A DNA stretch of 64,000 nt from Odontesthes bonariensis. Taxonomy: Eukaryota > Chordata > Actinopteri > Atheriniformes > Atherinopsidae. Location: the NCBI RefSeq assembly GCF_027942865.1, contig NC_134514.1:4564115-4628114 (forward strand), in the 5' to 3' direction. The position numbers were made by a program, and so were the translations under genes. The notes under the pieces were generated by a model that was not told the DNA's origin, made no database searches, and worked only from the letters and a program-made list of their open reading frames with translations. Shown one piece after another: positions 46,660 through 58,665 of the stretch. How positions within the stretch are numbered: the stretch's first letter is position 1; each line of letters opens with the position of its first letter.

Positions 46660-47203
46660 AAGATCAGGAAGAAGTGGTCCGATATGAAAAAGAAGGTCGC
46701 AGCTCTCCGACGCAGCATGTCACAAACGGGGGGGGGATCCAGGTTTGGATTTGAGTGCCTTGGAGGAGAGGGTGGCTGGCCTGATCGGAGCTACGTCCTC
46801 ATCAGGCATGCCAGGGAAACTTGACACTGATGCGCCCATGCTAGAGCTCGAGAATGGTAAGAATGACTGCACACCCAAGACGTTTAAATAAAACAGTTGC
46901 TTTCATTTTCAACACAAATGAGGTTCCTAATCAAACTAATATTTTTCATTCACAGATGAATCCGAAGTGGCATCCGGGCAACCTGACCCGCGCAACGAAT
47001 ACGCGGCCCCGTCAACATCCGAAGCCTCTGCCTCTGCCCCCCGGTCTGCAGCGTCACACCGGCCAGCCGTGTTGACCACAGGGGTCCTAGAAAGACAAAC
47101 AGAGATCGTGAAGTGGATGATGGCTTTAACACACACCATGCAATCTATCAACAGTACATTGAAAGACATAAATGAAACACTGAAGTCACAGAATAAATGC
47201 TGA
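46660..47203 (+). pseudogene. Harbinger Myb-like (SANT/MADF) protein, broken
   Basis: A first part after an acceptor-like site at about 46663 encodes KIRKKWSDMKKKVAALRRSMSQTGGG, the trihelix/Myb-like motif of Harbinger partner proteins (NAIF1-like). A G-run near 46730 shifts the frame. A second part (about 46955-47203, after another acceptor) encodes a serine/alanine-rich linker and a helical tail ending SINSTLKDINETLKSQNKC. In active Harbingers this protein helps import and target the transposase. Confidence 0.75.
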
Positions 47204-47249
47204 AAGAAATCGTTGTTCTCCTTTCTTTTTTCCTTGAATAACAGAATGC

Positions 47250-47584
47250 TTACCAAAAGTCAGAATGGCTGAATAAGTTCCTCTCTCCTCCTGAGCGCTC
47301 TTGGCTGTGCAGGCTGGTGGAAGGATCTCTGGGTGCGGGGTCCTCTGGATGTACATCTGGAAATGGCACTCCATTTTTTTGGGCAATGTTATGGAGATCC
47401 CCGCATGCAATAATAATATTGCATACCTTTTCGGGCGTATAGGGTTCCCCCCGCAGCCGAGAGACAGATCCAGCTTTAGGAGCCCTGTACACCTCTCCAC
47501 AGTGGCACGCGTGCGCGTATGCGCAGTGTTAAAGCGCCTCTCCTGTTCGGTGTGAGGGTGCACGGTTGAATAATGAGCCATCAC
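47250..47584 (-). pseudogene. HARBI1-type transposase, C-terminal remnant
   Basis: Two overlapping frames carry the end of a Harbinger transposase: ERRFNTAHTRTRATVERCTGLLK (usual R.N..H...R...ER..G.LK block with the last catalytic glutamate), then YTPEKVCNIIIACGDLHNIAQKNGV. The frame changes between them and everything upstream is deleted, so it is not functional. Confidence 0.8.
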
Positions 47585-48586
47585 TCTTCCAATTACGGAG
47601 TTGTACTTGTTTAATTTATTTAATTTGCGTTTATGTTTCTATTTATGTTGAAGTCAAATAAAACATGGGCCTTCTTTAAAGTGATAAGTCTGTAATTTTA
47701 ACCAAGGGATTTGTTGCGACTCCTGAGCACGCACTAGTGACGCTGCTGTATTGCAGTCACCGCAAGTCAAAATGGAAAAGTGCGTACACGGCCTCAGACC
47801 TGTCGTGGCGATTTCATCTTTCCTGCGCTCACGATGGATTTGATAAATGCCAACCTTTGCGCAGAAAAGAACGTACACACGACCTACGCACGTTTTTCGT
47901 CTTACGCAAGTTTGATAAATGAGGGCCAATATGTGAAGTGACTATGTTTGCTTATGTGAGCGCCTTCATGTTTCTGAGTGATGGCAGAAGCAACAAATGG
48001 ATACTTTCACAATCAAAAACACATTTTCTTGAAGAGGTCTACAGAACAAAAACTAAGTCCTGTCCTTTCAGAGGTAGTGGTGGTTCATTTGTCCCTTGTG
48101 GAGCAAAAACGTTCCTTTTACAGGATGGATAACGCACACGCCTCTAACTCAGGCACACTACCTGGAGAATATAACCATATAAGGAAAGCCAGGAAGTAAA
48201 GCGGCCAGGTTGCTTAAAAAAACGTCTTGCGGTCGAGAGTTCAAGACGACTCGATGTGATAACTGCGTTAAACCTGCAGCCAGAAAACATAGAAAAAACA
48301 CATCAAGGGCCCTTTATTCTTTATGGAATACTTTTGTCTTTTTAAGACCAACTGGTTAACATTTTAATTTTGGTTGGATTTTATTGAGTTTGATTATCAC
48401 AACTTAAATGATAATCGATTTGAACTGAACCATATCTTAAATGATATTTGTTGTGATCTGATGATATTAAAAGTAAAACCAAGTTGAATTCAGTAAAAAC
48501 AAATAGAGAACTAAGATTAATTTCGTGTAGACTGATGTGATTAACCACTCTATATGAGAGTTAATGCACTAGGCTGGTAAGATTCA

Positions 48587-48601
48587 TATTCTTTTTTTAA
48601 C
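48587..48601 (-). terminator. U1 3' box (copy D)
   Basis: Minus-strand GTTAAAAAAAGAATA, the most diverged of the four. Confidence 0.55.
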
Positions 48602-48609
48602 AAGTTGAT

Positions 48610-48774
48610 CAGGGGAGAGCGCGAACGCAGTCCCCCACTACCAGAAATTATGCAGTCGAGATTCCCACATTTGGGGAATTCGCAAAGGTCAGCACAGCCG
48701 AGTGTGCAATGGCTGAGCCTCGCCCTGGGTGAACCACCTTCCTGATCATGGTGTCTCCCCTGCCAGGTAAGTAT
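48610..48774 (-). ncRNA. U1 snRNA, copy D
   Basis: A 165-nt U1, identical by eye to copy C, with splice-site pairing region, U1-70K and U1A loops, Sm site and terminal hairpin intact. DSE and PSE are present upstream; its 3' box is the least canonical of the set. Confidence 0.96.
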
Positions 48775-48817
48775 GAGTTGTACAGCTCACTGAGGGGGGA
48801 GTCACTCACACACATAC

Positions 48818-48837
48818 TGAGCACACTGATGGTGCTA
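48818..48837 (-). promoter_or_regulatory. U1 proximal sequence element (copy D)
   Basis: Same 20-mer at -44 to -63. Confidence 0.7.
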
Positions 48838-48968
48838 ACAGTCTGTAAGCTAACTAACCCAGAGGCTACAGAGGCTGGGAGGACTCTACAAGATCTGAAT
48901 ACAGAGGAAACTCATCTGTGGACACACACAGATTATTAACACTTTATTTCTACTAAAGACGGCTCCTG

Positions 48969-48997
48969 TTTCCCATAATGCATTGCTGTATTTGCTC
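48969..48997 (-). promoter_or_regulatory. U1 distal element (copy D)
   Basis: Staf/ZNF143-type site plus octamer-like motif. Confidence 0.75.
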
Positions 48998-50155
48998 ACA
49001 AAAAGCTAACTGAACATCACATCATCTTGTATAAATCAGCCTGTCTGTAAATGACCAACAGCCCAACAGGGAGTTCAAGGGAAACTAAGTGAATCAAACT
49101 ACAATCAGAAACTGTTTTGTTCACATCTCACATCCAGATAAAGTATAAAAACACACAGATAACATGTTCTGTCTGCTAACTGTGCAACCACTTCCTGTTT
49201 CTTTGTTCACTGGTGGGGGGATACTGACAGCCCTCCTGCTGCTGCTGAGTGTGAACAAGGCTGGATGGTTATGAATGGGATCTTACCAAAATACACATCA
49301 AAACCACAAGAATTCTTAAAAAATGATGTGGCATCAGATTTTATGTCTTAATGTATGAAGAAACAAAGAAAAAGTAACTTAGATGTTTTTTCAGGCTGTA
49401 AAACCACACCAGCTTACAGAGCTCTATCGGTCTCTGGTGGAGAACAGAGGTAACTGCAGGATATAAACATGAAATAAACTTCTGATCCATTCATTACAGA
49501 TGGTCCTAATGTTAAATTTAAATACACAATGATTTCACATACACTGGGGCTAATGAACCTAATATACTGCCAATGAAATATTATATTCAGTTCAATTAAA
49601 ACCAGTAAAAATATAGTTTAAAAAGACGGCAAAAACAAGTTGAAACAATAAAAAAGTGGCATTTCTATGCTGATCTATTCCTCTTGTTTGAATCTGGCAT
49701 CTTACATAAGCAAAACTGCAGCCCAGTGTGTAGTGGGTTGTTTGTTGGTGGTTGTGTATAGAACTGCACAATTAATCAAATTTTAATCTCAATCTTAATT
49801 CTGACTTTTCACATTTACCTTTAAAATGTGTGCTCCACCAACGGATAAAAATCTCCTCACGCACACCCTGTTGATCACATGCTTGTTCCAGGCACGGGAA
49901 CAAGAAGTTTCCTGGATGAAGTTTGGAAGAGTAGCAACATAAGGACAGATACAACAACAGAGCATCAAAATAAAAATTAAGCAGAGGGCAAAGAGCTTAG
50001 TTGGACATACTTTAGATTTAGAGCAAATATTGTTAAACAAGACTAAATCAGATATAAAAAGTTCAGTAGAGTCAGAGTGGAACTCATTAATTTAACCATA
50101 TGAAACATGTCAACATGCAAAAATAAATATTTCTTGTCCATCTCTCTAACTGAAG

Positions 50156-50170
50156 CTTTATTTTTCACAC
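50156..50170 (-). terminator. U2 3' box (copy D)
   Basis: Minus-strand GTGTGAAAAATAAAG past the RNA. Confidence 0.65.
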
Positions 50171-50178
50171 TGTGAGGG

Positions 50179-50366
50179 GGGTGCACCGTTCCTGGAGATA
50201 CTGCAATACCAGGTCGATGCGTGGAGTGGACGGAGCAAGCCCCTATTCCATCTCCCTGTTCCAAAAATCAATTTAATATATGGTCCCCGGGTAGGGGACG
50301 TATCAGATATTAAACTGATAAGAACAGATACTACACTTGATCTTAGCCAAAAGGCCGAGAAGCGAT
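50179..50366 (-). ncRNA. U2 snRNA, copy D
   Basis: A 188-nt U2 with all functional regions intact, the same as copy C. PSE at 50409-50428. It is the last snRNA gene of the array. Confidence 0.97.
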
Positions 50367-50408
50367 AACACAAATAGGTCGGAGGAAACTATGTGATCCT
50401 CCGCAACG

Positions 50409-50428
50409 TTATTCTAACTCACGGTTTG
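50409..50428 (-). promoter_or_regulatory. U2 proximal sequence element (copy D)
   Basis: Same PSE 20-mer as copies B and C. Confidence 0.75.
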
Positions 50429-51400
50429 AAAAATCAAATACAATAAGATTTATTTCACATTAAAAACAATAACTATGAATAACGTAGCGCCTGTAACGCC
50501 GATGTTGTCCCTAAAGAGTTATTTGAATTAACTAATGTCAACAAATGCGGCTTCACGGCGCTTCCTGGTCACGTGGTACGCTTTAGACCAATAGGAAGCA
50601 TCGAAACTTAAATACAGAAAACAACATTTCCTCACAAACAAGTTACAATATGTGCATTACGTTAATATTTAAGTGTAAATTGTCTTTAAATTGAGCTTCA
50701 TAATGTCGAACGGACGTGTGCAGTTGAGGGAAAATAATGTTTTTTCGATTCAGACTGAACAGACAACGCTCCTGCGGTGGCCTCTAATGGAGAACAGAGC
50801 TAACACGCTTCATGCTCGGCTCCCTAATTAATTACTCAGCGAATACCCAAACGCTGTAGGTGGTCAAACTGAAAACTATTCTTTTTAAAAAGTAACCGTA
50901 AAATAATTTTTAAGGAGCTCCACAACTATGACCCAAACACCAACGATAACTTACATACATGCACTGTTAACGGCAGTTAGCTAAAACCTTAATACCACCA
51001 GTCCAACAGTTAAAACTAACAGACACTCTCAGAGAGCAAACTTAAGAGGCCGTTCAGACAATAAGTTAACATTCAATTTAATTAGACGAAAATTCAGCCA
51101 GTGGTAAACAGTTCTGAAACATGGACCTGTTGAAAATGTCCTTCAAACCGTTGAGGTTAATTAAACCGCTGCTAGCTTAATTAGCTTAATTAGCTAACTT
51201 CAACCGCCCTGCTGCGTCAAACGTTCACAACGCGCGACGATATTTTGCTATCTAAAATGTTAACACAATAGTCGTTCTTACCTAAAAGAACAATAGAACA
51301 TATTAAGTAAACATGAACTCACTAAAGGCCGTCCTCCACTCATCACCGTTACTCCCGTGACAGAAAACCGCGAGCTCACGTCGTTACCAACGTGTTTCAA

Positions 51401-51414
51401 TTTGCGCATGCGCA
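51401..51414. promoter_or_regulatory. NRF1-type site (unit D)
   Basis: TTTGCGCATGCGCA; the outer palindrome is lost by one change but the NRF1 core remains. Confidence 0.5.
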
Positions 51415-52515
51415 GACGTCTCAAATTGAACACACCTTGTAGCCAATCGTCAAACAGAAGTTTTATCTCCAATTTAACAAAAAAATCTATTTGAAACCCC
51501 TCATTATGTTAACTTTGCTTGTTTACCTCTAAATAAAATTGATTGAAGTTGTTTTTTTTTATTATTATTATTTTTTTTAATGATTTTATTGCCTTCTTGT
51601 GATTTTATGTAGCTGTGAAGCACTTTGAATTGCCTTGTGTACAAATTGTGCTCTATAAATAAAATTGCCTTGCCTTTTTTTTTCTAATAATGACAGCTAT
51701 CTTAAATGAACTTTAAATGTAAAACAAAGCACATGGTCAATTAGCCTTTTTTTTTTAAGAAAAAAATATATATATATATTAAAGGAAATTATCACAACTG
51801 GAGTTTTTCTGGAAGAGATTTAAATAAGTTTTGAATATGCATTGAAAATAGGTTACATTTTAATCTATTTTCTTTGTACAAAACTTCAATTAAAAACCTG
51901 AAGTCTGCACACTGAAGAAATTTCCACCTAATAACCAACTTGGGTTGGTCACCCCAGTGGAACATTATTTCTAGTATGCAGGTTTCATGTTTTCAGCTGG
52001 AGATGTCTGCTTTGTGTTCTGTATACTAACATACTTTTATGTTGATCATGTTCATTCAGAACGGTTGCATGCACAGGTGAGTCCAGCTACCGTTACAGGT
52101 GTACTCGTCGATTTAACTGGACCACCATGTTGTTCCAGAGTACATGCACTGGATACTCTGTAGAAAACATTCATGACATTCTGCTGCCTCTAACTTTCTT
52201 TTTGGGACATCATGGTGCATGCAAGTACAGCTGAAATCGCTGCCAAGATGTTGTCTTTAAGTTACTTGAAGGGTGATTTTCTCAGATGAGGCTGCGGTTA
52301 CAAAAATCAGGATTTTATTAGAGCAGAGCAACAGCCTGGACATGCTTTAAGTGACCACAAGTTGACACGTAGTCTTAATGGGCTGATTTTCAGTTTAGCC
52401 GTCTGACAAAAGAAACAGAAAAATATGTGAATGAGAGCAGATTTATTGGGAATTCTGCTGAAAATATACACTCGTTCTTTACTGTTTTTACTAAAAGATG
52501 CAAAAATATTAAACA

Positions 52516-53106
52516 CGTGTATAAACATAGCTACTCTGTTATTGTACATTCAATACTAAGCTATTCAAATAATACACAGGTTAATATATTCATGTTTTTA
52601 TTTTAAACATGTGCAAGGTACAGGGTGGCCGTGCCACTGCCATTTAGAAACAAACATCTTGCATACAACACTGAGCTATTCAAATAATCCACAGATTTTA
52701 ACTTTAAACATGCATGTAGATGGGACAATGAATCCTCAAACCATCTGTGGAAGGCACACGTTTGCACACAATTTGTGAGAAAAAACTGTTTGAAAAAAAA
52801 AAAAAAAAGTTAGAAATCGTCTAATCAACCAAAGATTTCGCGACCCCCCCTGCAGTACCTCCGCGGACCCCCTGTTGAAGACCTCTGATATAAGGAAAGC
52901 CAGGAAGTAAAGCGGCCAGGTTGCTAAAAAAAACGTCTTGCGGTCGAGAGTTCAAGACTACTCGATGTGATAACTGTGTTAAACCTGCAGCCGGAAAACA
53001 TAGAAAAAACACGTCATGGGCCCTTTAACGGACTAATGTTCTCACTATGATGTCATATAAGAAGGTCGGTTTAATCTCAAAGTGTCAGAAAACATTCAGA
53101 GAGGCT
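52516..53106. other. Junction between the array and the GIMAP locus
   Basis: Includes an isolated block at 52889-53026 that matches 29628-29770 and its copy near 48170-48310, a remnant of a unit tail. The rest is unrecognised, with a poly-A run at 52793. Confidence 0.6.
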
Positions 53107-55404
53107 TTAAGAAGTCAGGTTAAGTTTCAGGGTTTCATGAAACTTGAGTATGTTCTCCATGGAGTCAGTCGGTACAGTCTGCTCTACAACCTGACGGACT
53201 CCGCTCTCTAAAGCCTTATAGTAGTGCTTTAGTTCTTCCAGCTCAGACTGCAGTCGTTTCTCCACCTGCTGTGTCTCCTGCTGAGCTTCTTTTAGTTGTT
53301 TCTTGTACTTTGACTCCAAAGCTTCAATTGACTCCTCCAGTTTCTTCTGGTAGAGCTCTTTAAGCTTCAACTCTCTCTCATCCAACATCTGCACCACCTC
53401 CATGTAAGTGGGGTTAGTATAGCACTGTCCACCGTTGGCATCAACCATCTTCTCCACCATCTCCAGCAGGTCCAGAACCTGACCACGATCGTTGGTCTTA
53501 CTGTTGTTAAGGCAGTGATATCTGCCTCCCACCTTCCTGAGGATCTCCTGCAGCTTTGATCCAGCTTTCTGCAGCTGTGTCTGGACGTCTGCCTCAGTTT
53601 GATCATGAGTGAAGAGGATGATGGTGTACCTCCAGGCGTCCTGTCCAAACATCTCCTCCACCTGCCTCACAGCATCAAGCTCCTCGTTGGTCAAGCGTCC
53701 CACCTTGATGACCAGCAGGATGGCGTGGGGACCCGGGGCCGACATGTTGATACATTTGGCGATCTCCCGCTTCACAGCATGTTCAGGTAACGATGTGTCG
53801 AAGAGGCCGGGTGTGTCGACGATGCTCACCTCTCGGCCAAACACCCTCCCTCCCCGTTTACAGCACTGCCTGGTGACTGGAAACAGAAAAACACACAGTT
53901 CACTCTGCAACACATCAACCAGGCAGTAGTTCAGAAAACAGCATCACAGCTTTGGACGCAGGGAGACTTTCAGATGTCTGACAGAACACACACATATATA
54001 CTTTCATAAAGCCGGCTGTCGACAGTTAGACACATTTTAAAAACATACGTGAACAACTAACTTGCAGAATCGTCTCATCTTTCAACTCCACTTTCCTCTG
54101 GTTCATTGTATATTAACAGTTCCGAAGTTAAAAGATAAAATCACAAAGCAGAGTGGAGCTTTTATGTTACCTGAGGACTGACTGATCTCTGCAGTGAATT
54201 CATCTCTTCCCAGGATGGTGTTTCCACTGGAGCTTTTCCCTGCTCCAGTCTTCCCAACAAGAACCAGTCTGAAGGCTGACACAGAGCAAAAAAACAAAAG
54301 GGTGATAAAGAAATAAAACTCTCCAAGCTGGAATGTACACTTTCTATATCTGCTAACCCTGACAATGAGAATAACATGAAAGATCTCAGAGGGATTCATG
54401 ACGAGACAGACAGATGGGCCTCCTGAAGCAGACTGAAAGTCTACACAGTTCATTCAGCACAGACATTTCCATACATAAAATAAAAATTAATCAAGTTACC
54501 GGTAAGTCACACAGATGAGTTTAATATACAGAACTTCAAAGAGGATGACAGAAAGTTTCAAACCTATTGGTCGATCCATACTGCCACTTCTTTGTCTCCG
54601 TGTTGCTGTTAACAGAGAAATAAATGTTACAGGGTTGTTCAGAAAAAACTCTAGTTGACAAAAAGTTACTAAAAGAAGAATACTTGAACAGAATCATTAA
54701 AGTAGCGATTAGATATATCACTGCAAATTTATGGAGATGTCTTGGTCTTCTTTAATAGCTTAATCCATTGTGGCCTGCAGAGACGTAAGTGTTGTTTCAC
54801 AGACAAACTTTTATAATTCTTAAAAATATTGATAAAAAAGATACGGAAGAGTATAAGGGCCAGGCATAAGAAAAACTATTTATATTTTGCCTGTCGAGAT
54901 TAAAGTCGAATTTTCGAGAAAAAAAGTCAACTCCTCTGGTCCATCATCTAATTACTTTATTCTCGACAGGCAAAATATAAATATCTTTTCTTATGTCTGG
55001 CCCTAATACTCTTCCGTAAAAAGGGCACAGACGGTAGTTTGCAATAAAAGCCGAAGGTTTTGCTTTATATTAAAAAAAGTTTGGTTTTGGGTTTTTTTCA
55101 GGGATCACACTACTCGGCCTCCTCAGGAAAGTTTACTCCAGGGTGTTGGAGAAGAGGCTCCGAGCGACTGTCACACCTCAGATTCAGGTGGAGCAGTGTG
55201 GTTTTTGCCGAGATAATAGTGTAGATTTTCCAAATGAAAATGGATTTCTGAGTAGTCGCTGTTATTCAAAGTGAAAGTGAAAGAGTGAATAAACATGGGT
55301 TCAGTTTTTGTTTCAACAAACAACATAAAACTAATACAGTGTTTGGCGTTAAAGTATTCAAACAGAAATAAATCAGACTTACTGTGAACTTCCCCGTCTG
55401 CCAT
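53107..55404 (-). CDS. GIMAP/AIG1-family GTPase, four coding exons
   Basis: Exons 55383-55404, 54564-54605, 54171-54275, 53107-53876 join in frame to 312 residues. The G1 P-loop GKTGAGKS is at about 29-36 and DTPG (G3) at 77-80. The AIG1-specific conserved box with ITNEEL-like RLTNEEL and LFTHDQ (G4 position) follow. After the GTPase domain, about residues 220-290 form a charged coiled coil (LKELYQKKLEESIEALESKY...). GIMAPs are membrane- or vesicle-associated GTPases of immune cells; I see no transmembrane segment here. Start chosen at MADGEVH because exon 1 joins in phase; an in-frame MDRPI in exon 2 is an alternative. The exon 2 donor is GTTTGA, a weak site; the others are good. Confidence 0.88.
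54842..55018. mobile_element. Palindromic MITE in intron 1 of the GIMAP gene
   Basis: 177 bases with arms of about 57 bases (TACGGAAGAGTATAAGGGCC... and its inverse) around a 60-base core. The arms differ at only a few places. No target duplication was identified. Confidence 0.85.
55101..55211 (+). pseudogene. Non-LTR reverse transcriptase fragment
   Basis: Thirty-seven open codons containing GITLLGLLRKVYSRVLEKRL and VEQCGF, a block common to fish LINE polymerases. It is a short relic in GIMAP intron 1. The clade is not assigned. Confidence 0.75.
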
Positions 55405-57307
55405 CGTTATCTTTGTCGGGCTAAACTCTCGAAGTGAGACAAGTTAGAAGATTTTCCAAATAACATTTCCGCCCCGGACTACAAAATAAAACTCAAGTTG
55501 ACAGAATATCATTCACGGACAAATTAAATTCCAGAATCAATCAGAGTTTGCAAAGATTTCCTCTTCAGAACAACTGATCACTTATGAGGACAAATTTGGT
55601 CTTTGTTTACCTGAAAAGTTGGACTGAGAACAAAGTTAAATCTTATCATTTTATTTTGAAAAACACTTTGGTAGTAGATTCAATTCGCTCTATGAAACTT
55701 GACTAAGTTTTTTTTTTTTAAGGAATAAAGAACAACTCAGAGGCTCTTTAGTTTCATTGGCCTTTGAACAGATTTCTCAGCCTCAGGTGCGTGATTGTGT
55801 GTTTCTTTGTTTTTCTTGAGTCCTTTTGATTTGACTTGACTTTAGGAGAAGTTGTTTCACCTGTCGGTGCCCTGCTTTCATATTTCATAATTCATCATTT
55901 AATATGACATAAAAGCTGATTTATGAATATCCTTAAATACACTTCTCCTGCTTTCAGTTTCAATAGCTGTAATTCACACTGATTATCTAGATAATTTTTT
56001 TAAAATAGGCTCAGTTTTCTATTTCACTGGGAATAAATTTAAAAGTTAAATGTTCTTGTGTTTCTTCACTTCAACAGAATTATATTTGTCCTTATCACAT
56101 TGCGTAACCGTTTTTTTCCGTTATTATATGTTATGCAAAAAACCGCAATTTTGTTGTTGTCAGACACACACAGCTCGTTGAAACACAATTTTCAAGCACA
56201 CGGTGTGCTGCACACCTGAATAAGTTTAGAGATTTTTGTTGATAACATGATATCAAGTCATGAAGTAAGGAAATAATTATTTAGGCCTGGCATCGTAAAA
56301 ATAAAATTATGGAGCACAAAGTGTAATCAGTCTTTAAGAGTCAGACAGAGACGCTCACTGCAGATCTTTTTTATTTTTCAAGAATTCATTGGTCAGGAAG
56401 TGAGGCTTTTACAAGAATTGTTTCTCTCTGTCTCCGCCCTCTTTCAGCCACACACGCCATTTGATTTCCTCTTTCATTCAGTCAGCAGAGCGAGTTCTTC
56501 TACTTCTAGAAGTCCATTAGGCACAGTAGGAGGCGACTTTTTTCACCAACATGTCCTTCTGACAACGATCCCGTGGATGAAGGTGCAGCGTTACTGCGCA
56601 GAGAAATAAATATTCGTCGGGAGATGTTTATCAGACCATAGATGTTTTTGCATTTACAGATCGTTTTGAGCGGCACCATCAGAATTTTGTTGGGACAAAA
56701 GAAAAAAAAGACATAAAACACAAATCAATATTTGTATGAATAGGCTTAAAAAAGAGACATATATAGGCCTATTATATTTTATAAAGGCACTTGGGGGTGG
56801 ACTCCCTCAGCCACTGGCCTCCCGTTAGAGGTGGCGGTGCTGGGCACCACCCGTTTTACGGGCATCTGCCTTCTTTCTGTTGGCTCAGTAAAAGTCTGTG
56901 TTAGTTTAAATAGGCTTAATTATTTAACAGAACATGATATAGATGTGAAGACATAGTTTATGTGTGTGAAAACAGCATTATGTTGGGGATAAAAACAACT
57001 GCACAGTCAAATAGCCACTTAATATTTATTTTACAGTGTAAAACATGATCAGAATGAGGTACCTCCATAACGAGGTCTCACCTGTTTGAACAATATTTTT
57101 ATATTTCATCTTAAACTGCTGCCAAGAGCGCTTCTCCCCTGCGGGATTGCACCTAAATGAAATAAATGAATGGGCTACCATTCAAGCAGTTTCCCTGTAA
57201 TATTATTGTGATTGCAAAGGACTACATTTAAACTTACACTTTTACTGCTGCAGCGGTGTTGCACTTATTTCTAAAAACGTATTGAAACTCGCCGTATGAG
57301 CGCATTA
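55405..57307. other. Intergenic stretch, probable GIMAP promoter side
   Basis: Upstream of the minus-strand GIMAP. AT-rich with no gene recognised. Short frames at 56400-56720 lack domains. Confidence 0.5.
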
Positions 57308-57835
57308 ATGCTGCGTGTACACCAAGGGCGTTGAGGGGGCGGAGCTCAACGTTGAGGGGGCGGAGCTCAATGACTCCTTTGCGGGTGCCATCTGGTGGCG
57401 GTGCTCAACGTTGATGCTCAACATAGAACAACACATTGAACCACAGAAGAAGACTGTGTGGAGGAGAATAAGTAGATTTGTTTTTTAATGTGCTATTTTG
57501 CAATATTTGTGACAGACAAGGAAGAAAGTAAAAACATTTTCATTTTAAAATATGCTATGCTCTCTGTGGCGATACACTGTGTTCTTAGTCATTAGCTTAG
57601 TTATTATCTTACACCACGGAGACGACTGAGAAACTCAGCGTTAACTTTCAACAGCATGTGGTGACTTCCGGTTTTCAAAAATAAACGAGAACTGTCAATT
57701 ATTTATTTAAAAGAAAGAGAGATGTGTGTCTCTTAAAACAAGTTAATAGTACCATGCCCCTACACTCGTTTTTTTAAAATAAATAACACCGAAGCTTCGA
57801 AGCATGCTTCAAACTCGCTGGAGAAATTGTCTTAA

Positions 57836-58665
57836 AGGGACATTATGTAATTTCTTCCCCCATCTAGTGGTGCAATTTTATTTTGCAAAGTCGAATGAAT
57901 TTGCTCTCTAGCGCCTCACATTTTCAAATGTGCGCTGCAACTTCTTGAACTACGGCAAGCAGAATGTGTCAAGATTCAAGAAGCTATAGCTTCAGACTCA
58001 AGGTCCATACAAACAAAAAGAAATCAAGACACACAGTACAAAGGATTACATAACACACATACAACAACACTATGAATACAGATGACAGATAACATGTCAG
58101 ATAACATAAGTTGACATAGCCTTTGGTGTGCAAGCAATGCAATTAGTCATAATCCGGGAGTTACCGGAAGTGACGTAGACGCAGCGTTAGCATTAAGCAG
58201 CATTAGCAGCGGTAAATAAACTCCCGGTAAACTTACAAACTTTCTAATGCCTCGTTTTGTGAGTTAAGAGCCTATGTGTACTACGGCAGAAGTTTGGTAA
58301 CAATCAATGCATTATTAGTGGGATCATTTACGAGATAAAATCTATTTAGCATTAGCGGCTGTAATAAGCCATTCGGCGGAAATGACGTCACAATGACGTC
58401 ATTTCTGCTTGTAGGCCTGGTGGGGAAATCGCGATTCGAAGTGCTTTATGTCCCTCTCGGCACTTCGTCATTTTTCATAGAGCGGAAGGACATGGCAGCC
58501 TCCATAGAGCTTACCTGCTCTATGTAGATACAGACAACTTATTCTTCACTCAGGAGGATAAGTGAGATTTTTGACAGAGATCATTTTACACCAATGAGGA
58601 CTAACTTATGAATGAATATGTTGATTTGAGCTAATAAATGACTTAATTTATTACATAGTGTCCCT
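57836..58665. mobile_element. TTAA-flanked MITE nested in the composite element
   Basis: 830 bases with ends AGGGACATTATGTAAT and inverse of AGGGACACTATGTAAT, flanked by TTAA at 57832-57835 and 58666-58669. TTAA targets are used by piggyBac and Kolobok. No coding capacity. Confidence 0.85.

Larger units (their letters stand above)
46254..47927. mobile_element. PIF/Harbinger element, defective, inserted in the tail of unit C
   Basis: 1674 bases with ends GGCCCTCATTTATCAA and the exact inverse TTGATAAATGAGGGCC. Unit B has the uninterrupted site (CAACACAATATGTG near 29385). Flanks AGT and AAT point to a 3-bp AAT duplication with one later change. It contains the two genes typical of Harbinger in opposite orientation: a Myb-like protein and the tail of a HARBI1-type transposase. 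Confidence 0.9.
30036..48586. repeat. Unit C of the tandem segmental duplication
   Basis: About 18.5 kb in the order U1, U2, spacer, extra segment (34106-38073 with a gene fragment and a LINE), Kolobok-type gene copy 2, tail with a Harbinger insertion. Most of its excess over unit B is explained by four insertions and the extra segment. Confidence 0.9.
48587..52515. repeat. Unit D of the tandem segmental duplication (truncated)
   Basis: U1, U2 and upstream DNA as in unit C, but without the hAT (32597) and MITE (34527) insertions. Similarity to C is lost at about 52515, before the Kolobok-type gene. Confidence 0.9.
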
